From: Spirochaetales bacterium
GTDB lineage: Bacteria; Spirochaetota; Spirochaetia; JAGLYY01
Reading direction: 5' to 3'
Assembly (NCBI GenBank): GCA_023131935.1
Contig: JAGLYY010000251.1
Span: 1-11,945, forward strand
Length of the DNA: 11,945 bases
Under the pieces are notes generated by a model. That model saw nothing but the letters and a program-made list of their open reading frames with translations. It did no database searches and had not been told where the DNA came from. How positions within the stretch are numbered: the first letter of the stretch is position 1; each line of letters starts with the position of its first letter. The translations under genes were made by a program, and so were the position numbers. Positions 7,013 through 11,945 of this stretch are shown here, piece by piece.

Positions 7013-7282
7013 ATGAAACATCATCTCCATAAAGTTATGGAATTACAAAAATACCACTATGTAGAAATATACTGTGATAGTGAAGCGTTAATCTTCATCG
7101 CCGATGACGACAACTACAATAATTACATCCTGGACGAGGACTATGATTATTATGGTGACGAGGTATACACTTCCCCCTTCTTCATTGCTCCCCCCTACGC
7201 CGGCCGTTGGCATCTCGTTGTTGAACAACTTAATACAAACACAGCATTGAATATCCGTGTACAGATTAAGGAAAAAGGTTAG
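7013..7282 (+). CDS. small DUF1883-like protein
   Basis: A protein of 89 residues that I match by pattern to DUF1883, a small beta-rich domain of unknown function. The shared features are an N-terminal amphipathic strand, DDDNYNNY (26-33) where the family has DxxNYxxY, a YYG turn (41-43), and the C-terminal signature PPYAGRWHLVVEQ (59-71), which parallels the family's hPhsGxWHVVID block. It has no signal peptide or membrane segment. It is very rich in Asp and Tyr between 26 and 48, more acidic than I would expect for the family. It is preceded by AGGAA at 7002-7006 and sits 18 nt after the kinase gene and 12 nt before the radical SAM gene. No enzymatic motif is visible, so a binding or adaptor role is plausible but unproven. 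Confidence 0.75.
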   Translation: MKHHLHKVMELQKYHYVEIYCDSEALIFIADDDNYNNYILDEDYDYYGDEVYTSPFFIAPPYAGRWHLVVEQLNTNTALNIRVQIKEKG

Positions 7283-7294
7283 AATCTTTCTTGT

Positions 7295-8200
7295 ATGAGC
7301 AGGAAACCCTCTTACCTTTTACTTCATGAGTCCGGAGATTTACAAAGACGGATCGGGGAAATCGAAGAGATTTATCGTGATTGCACCCTCTGCCCTCACC
7401 GGTGCCGTATCGATCGGACCAGTGGAGAAAAGGGATTCTGTAGAAGCGGGATACTGCCGACAGTAGCTTCCTTCGCGCCTCACTTCGGGGAGGAGCCCCC
7501 CCTGGTAGGGTGCTACGGTTCAGGCACTATTTTCTTTTCACAGTGTACTCTGAAATGCGTTTTCTGTCAGAATTACGACATCTCCCAACTTGACCGGGGG
7601 CAGGAGATCTCTTGCCATGACCTCGCGTACATGATGATCTCCCTGCAGGAACAAGGCTGCCATAACATCAATTTCGTAACTCCCACCCACATGATTCATC
7701 CGATCCTGAAGAGTCTATCGATCGCGATTCCCATGGGTCTTAAGGTCCCCCTTGTGTACAACTCCGGGGGGTATGATTCAATTTCCACTCTTCAGCTCCT
7801 TGATGGAATATTCGATATCTACATGCCCGATTTCAAGTATGCCGACTCCGAAATCGGCTTCGACCTGAGTGGTATTGAAAACTATCCATCGGTCGCGGCC
7901 GGGGCTGTCAGAGAGATGCACAGACAAACAGGAGATTTGAAACTGAACAGCCAGGGGATCGCCGAACAGGGACTGATTGTCCGCCACCTTGTTCTTCCAG
8001 GAAACCTTGCCGGTACCGATAAAATCATCAATTTCATCGCTGAGCTTTCCACAAATACCTATTTCAATCTCATGGATCAATACAGACCGGAATTCCATGC
8101 CCGGGAATTCCCCGGCCTTCGCAAACGTGTCCCCCTTATGGAGTTTCAGGAATTCCGGCAGATGGCGATAAAAAGGGGACTCAGGAGACTGGCCCGATAG
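7295..8200 (+). CDS. PflX-like radical SAM protein (COG1313)
   Basis: A protein of 301 residues of the PflA-like radical SAM group, COG1313 (often named PflX or putative pyruvate formate-lyase activating enzyme). The radical SAM cluster ligands are Cys84, Cys88 and Cys91 in CTLKCVFCQNYDIS. A second cysteine set typical of this subgroup lies upstream: Cys30, Cys33 and Cys37 (CTLCPHRC), plus Cys49 in GFCRSG. NINFVTPTH (124-132), VYNSGGYD (154-161), YMPDFKY (176-182) and VRHLVLPGN (229-237) are strand-end motifs of the partial TIM barrel. Length is normal. It should make a 5'-deoxyadenosyl radical; its substrate is unknown and no glycyl radical enzyme gene is in this window. No strong Shine-Dalgarno sequence precedes the ATG. 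It lies 12 nt after the DUF1883 gene and is the last gene of that short group. Confidence 0.9.
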   Translation: MSRKPSYLLLHESGDLQRRIGEIEEIYRDCTLCPHRCRIDRTSGEKGFCRSGILPTVASFAPHFGEEPPLVGCYGSGTIFFSQCTLKCVFCQNYDISQLDRGQEISCHDLAYMMISLQEQGCHNINFVTPTHMIHPILKSLSIAIPMGLKVPLVYNSGGYDSISTLQLLDGIFDIYMPDFKYADSEIGFDLSGIENYPSVAAGAVREMHRQTGDLKLNSQGIAEQGLIVRHLVLPGNLAGTDKIINFIAELSTNTYFNLMDQYRPEFHAREFPGLRKRVPLMEFQEFRQMAIKRGLRRLAR

Positions 8201-8269
8201 GCTCTTCAGGCAGATATCCCCTCCTGTCCGGCAGTTCTCTCCTGTCTGTTTCTTTCTGACCTCTACCCC

Positions 8270-8299
8270 TTGCCTGCACCTCATAAGAGGATGTATGCT
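8270..8299 (+). promoter_or_regulatory. candidate promoter for the secernin-type gene
   Basis: TTGCCT at 8270-8275 (4 of 6 to TTGACA) and TATGCT at 8294-8299 (4 of 6 to TATAAT) are 18 nt apart, in the only gap of more than 60 nt on this side of the gene. Transcription would begin close to the ATG at 8306, giving little or no leader. It is a weak match by eye. The upstream part of the gap (about 8212-8269) is strikingly rich in C and T on this strand and has no terminator. Confidence 0.25.
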
Positions 8300-8305
8300 C
8301 TACCC

Positions 8306-9568
8306 ATGTGTGATACGGTTGTTAGTTTTAAATCCGGCATCCCGGGCAGATCTTATTTTGGAAAAAACTCCGACAGAGACCCCGGGGAATTGCAATTCAT
8401 TGATGTTTCATTAGGTCCCGTAAAAGAATTTGAGGAACGCCCCTTTGTCGAAAATCTTAAAAAGTACTCCGAAGGACCTTTTCTCCTGTTAAAAAGGATT
8501 TTCGGAGACTTTCCGTTTCCCTATAAGGCTGTCCTCTCCCGGCCCTCGTGGATGTGGGGCGCGGAGATGGGGATAAACGAAAAAGGGGTAAGCATCGGAA
8601 ACGAAGCTGTTTTTTCAAAAACGAAATCGACCAAAAAAGGCCTCCTTGGGATGGATATCCTCCGCCTTGCTCTTCACAACAGCGGGTCCGCTAAAGAAGC
8701 TCTCGAGTTTATCATCCACCTGATTGAAAAGCACGGCCAGGGGGGGGATGGCTCCTATAAGGGGCATCTTTTTTACCACAACTCATTTCTGATTACAGAC
8801 GGGAAAGAAGCCTTTGTGCTGGAAACTTCGGCCAAAGAATATGTATGGAAGAGGGTATCAGGTTCCGCTTCCATTTCCAATGTATATACCATCGGAGAGG
8901 ATTTTGACAAAATCGAATCCCCCTCGATGATGGGTACTCCTGTAAAAAATGTTTCAAATATTTCTTATGGCAAATTTGCCAATTTTAAAAAACACCATGA
9001 AAGCAGATTTTACGCTTTTTTCTCCAGGGGGAACAGCCGGCAGACCTTCACGAGTGAAACCCTTAAGGGAAAAGAATCCTCCCTGAATACTATGCGGAAA
9101 CTACTTCGCTCTCATATGACCGCCGATGATTCCCCTTCGAGGAATATGTCGTCTATCTGTATGCATGCCCGGGGACTCGTGAGTTCCGAAACTACCGCCT
9201 CCTTCATCGTTGAATATACCGATCATACTCCGGTTCTCTGGTTCACCTCCTCTCCCTACAGCTGTGTGAGCCTGTATAAACCATTGGTTCTGTCAGGGGC
9301 TTTCAACGGAAAGAATCCATTTAAAGACCACGATTTTGCCCTCGCCTACGCGAAGGAACAGCGGGCAAACGTATCTAAATTTTTCAAGGACCACTCCCTC
9401 TTCCTGGAAAAGATAGCACCCCGACGGGATGCCCTTGAAAGGGAATTTGAAGATGGGATCTCTGAATGGATAAAAGATGGAGCAGCCGGCACACCTGATT
9501 GTGCCCGGTATTATCAGAGGGAAGAGAATTACCTTTCTGATGCCCTTTCTCTCATAAATAACAGTTAA
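8306..9568 (+). CDS. secernin/C69-family Ntn-hydrolase (dipeptidase-like)
   Basis: A protein of 420 residues from the chosen start. It opens with MCDTVVSFKSG and YFGKNSDRDPGELQ, the hallmark of the C69/secernin peptidase family. In these N-terminal nucleophile hydrolases Cys2 becomes the catalytic N terminus after Met removal. Further family blocks are SRPSWMWGAEMGINEKGVSI (about 77-96), with GNEAVF directly after, the GHGQGGDGSY region, and FLITDGKEAFVLET. Longer forms from TTG 8270 or ATG 8291 are possible, but they would bury the cysteine behind up to 12 extra residues that do not look like a signal peptide. AAGAGG at 8285-8290 is 15 nt from the chosen ATG and directly touches ATG 8291, so the start is not settled by the ribosome-binding site. 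Its substrate is probably a small peptide or an amide. It leads a run of three closely spaced genes. Confidence 0.87.
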   Translation: MCDTVVSFKSGIPGRSYFGKNSDRDPGELQFIDVSLGPVKEFEERPFVENLKKYSEGPFLLLKRIFGDFPFPYKAVLSRPSWMWGAEMGINEKGVSIGNEAVFSKTKSTKKGLLGMDILRLALHNSGSAKEALEFIIHLIEKHGQGGDGSYKGHLFYHNSFLITDGKEAFVLETSAKEYVWKRVSGSASISNVYTIGEDFDKIESPSMMGTPVKNVSNISYGKFANFKKHHESRFYAFFSRGNSRQTFTSETLKGKESSLNTMRKLLRSHMTADDSPSRNMSSICMHARGLVSSETTASFIVEYTDHTPVLWFTSSPYSCVSLYKPLVLSGAFNGKNPFKDHDFALAYAKEQRANVSKFFKDHSLFLEKIAPRRDALEREFEDGISEWIKDGAAGTPDCARYYQREENYLSDALSLINNS

Positions 9569-9572
9569 GGAG
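9567..9572 (+). promoter_or_regulatory. ribosome-binding site deciding the TTG start of the NYN gene
   Basis: AAGGAG overlaps the end of the secernin-type gene's TAA stop and lies 10 nt before TTG 9583. No ATG or GTG in frame is closer, and the NYN fold begins at about residue 10, so the TTG start is well supported. Confidence 0.7.
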
Positions 9573-9582
9573 TTTAAGTACT

Positions 9583-10590
9583 TTGAAGAATAATCAAAAT
9601 CAGCGAAATACCCTTGCAATTCTCTGGGATATCGAAAATGTTACCCCCGGAAGTGGTTCGCGGTTTGTCGAGGGGCTCCTGGACTACGCGAAAGATATTG
9701 GAAAGCTGGCTACCGCCACCGCTTATGGTGACTGGACAAAGGGAGGGATCCGCAAGGTGGCGGAATCTCTGGCGGACAACGGCTTTGAGCTGATACATGT
9801 CCCGAAAGCCCGGAAAAACTCAGCGGATATCTCCCTGATCACCCATGCTATAGAAATGATTTACCAATATCCGCACCTTAAGTCTTTTATCATCATCACC
9901 GGTGATGTAGATTTCCGCCCCCTTTTACTTACCCTGCGGAAACATGGACTTGAGATCATCATCATCTGCGACGCGAAAAACGCGAGCGAAGATCTTCTTT
10001 TACTGGCAGATGATTACAAGGATTATCGCTTGATTCTGCCGGACACCGATCTGGATCAGGAAACTGACACCAGGGAACCTCAGGAAAGGGAGCCGCTGGA
10101 TAAACAGGCAGCCTTCGATCTCCTCGCGGAAGTTGTGGAAATGATGTACCGGGATAAAAGAAAAAGGACCCCCTCTCTTGGGGCCTCAAAGGTCAGGATG
10201 ACCCTGCTAAACAGCGGGTTCGATGAATCGAAGCTTGGATTTTCATCATGGAAGAAATTCGTCCTTGCCGCCGCGGCGAAAGGACTCATCAAACTGGAAT
10301 ATACTGAAACCGACATCCTTCTGAAACCCAGGGAAATGATTAAGCAACAATCCGGGAAAGAGCATTATCCACCACCAATAAAAGCACTTCTCGATGCCAT
10401 CGGTAAGCTTTCCCCGGGCAAGAAGGAGTGGGTCTCATTTTCAGCCGTCAGCAACAAGATCCTTGAGAACAACATCAACATCCGGAAATATGGATACAAT
10501 AAACTGAAAAAGCTGGTTCAGGCCGCAGAAGTTCGAAATCTAGTAGAATCAAAAAACGATAATCTACTATGGTCTGTCAGATTACTATGA
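9583..10590 (+). CDS. NYN-domain RNase-like protein with two OST-HTH (LOTUS) domains
   Basis: A protein of 335 residues. Residues 10-148 form a NYN/LabA-type PIN-like nuclease domain: LAILWDIENV (Asp16, Asn19), a KNSADISLITHAIEM helix start (Asp82), and IIITGDVDF (Asp108, Asp110), which together would bind metal. A charged linker (about 155-173) leads to two OST-HTH/LOTUS winged helices. The first is about 176-250 (SLGASKVRMTLL, GFSSWKKFVLAA); the second is about 265-335 (EWVSFSAVSNKI, KYGYNKLKKLVQAA). OST-HTH domains bind RNA, so the protein is probably an RNA-directed nuclease or an RNA-binding protein in the cytosol. The start codon is TTG, chosen because AAGGAG (9567-9572) lies 10 nt upstream, the fold begins within ten residues, and no ATG is near. 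A J-domain gene starts 4 nt after its stop. Confidence 0.9.
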   Translation: MKNNQNQRNTLAILWDIENVTPGSGSRFVEGLLDYAKDIGKLATATAYGDWTKGGIRKVAESLADNGFELIHVPKARKNSADISLITHAIEMIYQYPHLKSFIIITGDVDFRPLLLTLRKHGLEIIIICDAKNASEDLLLLADDYKDYRLILPDTDLDQETDTREPQEREPLDKQAAFDLLAEVVEMMYRDKRKRTPSLGASKVRMTLLNSGFDESKLGFSSWKKFVLAAAAKGLIKLEYTETDILLKPREMIKQQSGKEHYPPPIKALLDAIGKLSPGKKEWVSFSAVSNKILENNINIRKYGYNKLKKLVQAAEVRNLVESKNDNLLWSVRLL

Positions 10591-10594
10591 GCCT

Positions 10595-11317
10595 ATGACA
10601 GTCGAGCAGGATACGAGACAGATCATCAACCATCTCCTTTCCACCGGAAGTTGCGGAGAAGCTGAGATCCAGAAACTCTACCGCCTCCTCTGTAAGCAGA
10701 CCCATCCCGACCTGACCGGTAAAGATGGGTCACAATTTCTCAAAGTGCAGCAGGCTTTCGAGCAGCTCCAGGGAAATTCCTCTTTATCGACCTCATTCCC
10801 GCGGCTTGAGAATTTTGATCCTTTTCAGCTTCTCCGGGATATGGGATATGAGCTCCCGCTTTCCCCGCAGGCATCTCTTTACATTGCTCTTGACCGGTAC
10901 CTTTCCCTCGGTCTCCTATCCTTTAAAATGCGGTCTAAAGAAAACCTGCGTAACCGGAATATTTCAGTGCTTCGAACGGTGCTCTTCTGGGCCCAGCAGT
11001 ATGATCCCGCTTTTATTGACATCTTCCTTAGGCTAAACCGAAATATCTTCCAATTTTCTCAAAGCACCCAGCAGATGAAAAATTATACCTATGGGAAAAA
11101 AATCACTCTCGACGGATTCCGTATCTTCTTTGAATATCAGGAAATGGGAAGAGAAGGCTCCAGGAAGGTGTGCGGCGAAAAACTGGTTTTAGCGGGAAGG
11201 ATCATCACCCTGGCTGTTGGAGCTTCAAACCCTCTTGTAGATTTTTGCAGTTGGGCCTTGAAGGAGATCACCCTAGAACCGGCGCTTATATTAAAGGGAC
11301 AAACTGCACAAGGCTGA
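10595..11317 (+). CDS. J-domain (DnaJ-like) protein
   Basis: A protein of 240 residues. The N-terminal ~60 residues are a J domain: helix II EIQKLYRLLCKQT, the invariant HPD triad at 37-39 and helix III FLKVQQAFEQLQ (48-59). The HPD triad is the contact that stimulates Hsp70/DnaK ATPase activity. There is no Gly/Phe-rich region, zinc finger or DnaJ C-terminal fold, so this is a class C J protein with its own client domain. Residues 75-235 are not recognisable to me. They are moderately hydrophobic, mostly helical in the middle and strand-like near FRIFFEYQEMG (175-185), and a hydrophobic stretch at 197-220 is too broken to call a membrane segment with confidence. The gene lacks an evident Shine-Dalgarno sequence and begins 4 nt after the NYN gene, so translational coupling is likely. 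Its last ten codons overlap the opposing pcm gene. Confidence 0.83.
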   Translation: MTVEQDTRQIINHLLSTGSCGEAEIQKLYRLLCKQTHPDLTGKDGSQFLKVQQAFEQLQGNSSLSTSFPRLENFDPFQLLRDMGYELPLSPQASLYIALDRYLSLGLLSFKMRSKENLRNRNISVLRTVLFWAQQYDPAFIDIFLRLNRNIFQFSQSTQQMKNYTYGKKITLDGFRIFFEYQEMGREGSRKVCGEKLVLAGRIITLAVGASNPLVDFCSWALKEITLEPALILKGQTAQG

Positions 11318-11924
11318 TTTCCGTTTCATGGAGCTGCCCAAACTCCTTTCGAATGGTTATCAGCCTCTGCGGGAAAGATGATCCGACTGGAGCAACAAGG
11401 ACCCCCCCCTCTGCAAGTTGTTCAAGAAGGGGCGGAGGAATACTTTTGGGAGCTGCAGTTACGAGAATTCCATCGTAGGGCGCATACTCCGGTACCCCCT
11501 TCTTCCCATCTCCGGTAAAGGTGATGATATTCGAATACCCTTCCTCTTTGAACCTCACTTTCGCGTTCGCGGCAAGATTTTCACGAATTTCAATCGTCAC
11601 TACCTCTTTAGCAAGACAACTCAGGATCGCGGTCTGATAACCGGATCCGGTCCCAACCTCAAGGACCCGTTCATCCCCCCGTATATCACAAAGTTCAGTC
11701 ATCAGCGCGACTATGTAGGGTTGAGATATTGTCTGCCCCTCCCCTATGGGAAGCGGATAATCCCCATAAGCAGAATTTCTTTTTCCTTCAGGAATGAAAT
11801 GGTGCCGCGGGACCTCTCTCAGGGCTTTCAGCACCCGAACATTCCCGATACCCCGGGCCGCAATCTGCCTCCGGACCATCTGTTCTCTAAGGTCTTCCCA
11901 GTGTTTTTCCCGATCTCCCGCCAT
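11286..11924 (-). CDS. pcm: protein-L-isoaspartate O-methyltransferase
   Basis: A protein of 212 residues, the normal bacterial length. It transfers a methyl group from S-adenosylmethionine to isoaspartyl residues in damaged proteins, allowing their repair to aspartate. The family signature GEGQTISQPYIVALMTEL (61-78) contains the active-site Ser67. AdoMet motif I is VLEVGTGSGYQTAIL (87-101), followed by the acidic VVTIEIRENLA (108-118), motif II around YDGILVTAA (150-158) and GGVLVAPVG (173-181). The ATG has a good GGAGGA (complement of 11931-11936) 6 nt upstream. Its promoter lies beyond the window's right edge. The gene faces the + strand genes and its stop overlaps the J-domain gene by 32 bp, with no terminator hairpin in the overlap. 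Confidence 0.95.
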   Translation of the reverse strand: MAGDREKHWEDLREQMVRRQIAARGIGNVRVLKALREVPRHHFIPEGKRNSAYGDYPLPIGEGQTISQPYIVALMTELCDIRGDERVLEVGTGSGYQTAILSCLAKEVVTIEIRENLAANAKVRFKEEGYSNIITFTGDGKKGVPEYAPYDGILVTAAPKSIPPPLLEQLAEGGVLVAPVGSSFPQRLITIRKEFGQLHETEISLVQFVPLI

Positions 11925-11930
11925 GCACGA

Positions 11931-11936
11931 TCCTCC
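11931..11936 (-). promoter_or_regulatory. pcm: ribosome-binding site of pcm
   Basis: On the minus strand this reads GGAGGA, 6 nt before the ATG at 11924. It supports that start over internal methionines. Confidence 0.75.
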
Positions 11937-11945
11937 ATTTCGGAG

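Noticed and set aside
8176..8221. GGGGA/TCCCC pair as a terminator after the radical SAM gene
   Set aside because: The loop would be about 36 nt and no T tract follows.
8221..8246. Direct repeat CTCCTGTC (8221-8228 and 8239-8246), 18 bp apart, as a possible operator
   Set aside because: Only 8 bp in a C/T-rich stretch, not palindromic, and no further copy seen; chance is likely.
1..11945. Transposon, prophage, integron or CRISPR content
   Set aside because: No transposase, integrase or phage-like protein, no regularly spaced repeats and no terminal inverted repeats were found.

Overview
The window is a compact stretch of bacterial chromosome with fifteen protein-coding genes and very little non-coding DNA. 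Fourteen genes lie on the + strand, and one, at the right end, points back against them. I see no RNA gene, transposase, CRISPR array, phage gene or attachment site. Base composition looks fairly even throughout, and no segment stands out as foreign. Ribosome-binding sites are of the AGGAG type where visible, and one gene clearly starts at TTG. The mix of families (a GNAT with a YoaP-like tail, tandem GNAT, secernin-type peptidase, PflX-like radical SAM protein, NYN/OST-HTH protein, Pcm) would suit a free-living anaerobic or facultative bacterium. My low-confidence guess is a spirochaete of the Spirochaetaceae type; a Firmicute relative is not excluded.

Layout. (1) 51-1649: a class I glutamine-amidotransferase-like protein and a tandem-GNAT acetyltransferase, followed by a terminator-like hairpin with a T tract. 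(2) 1786-6443: preceded by a promoter candidate, six closely spaced genes encode a GNAT with a shortened YoaP-like tail, a nitroreductase, a xylose-isomerase-like TIM-barrel protein, a Cof-type HAD phosphatase, another GNAT, and a DUF2161 PD-(D/E)XK nuclease-like protein. A strong hairpin terminator is built over the stop codon of the last gene. (3) 6491-8200: a polynucleotide-kinase-like P-loop protein, a small DUF1883 protein and a PflX-like radical SAM enzyme. (4) 8306-11317: a secernin/C69 Ntn-hydrolase, a NYN-domain RNase-like protein with two OST-HTH domains, and a J-domain protein that starts 4 nt after the NYN stop. (5) 11286-11924, minus strand: protein-L-isoaspartate O-methyltransferase (pcm), whose 3' end overlaps the J-domain gene tail-to-tail by 32 bp.

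How the genes fit together. Group 2 reads as small-molecule modification and housekeeping (acetylation, nitro/flavin reduction, sugar-phosphate chemistry), with an unrelated nuclease-like protein at its end. Groups 3 and 4 contain the least understood genes: a nucleic-acid-kinase-like protein beside DUF1883, a radical SAM protein with no obvious substrate, and an RNA-binding NYN nuclease apparently coupled to a J-domain co-chaperone. No well-known defence or biosynthetic system is complete here. The best candidates for something undescribed are the NYN-OST-HTH/J-domain pair and the kinase/DUF1883/radical SAM cassette.
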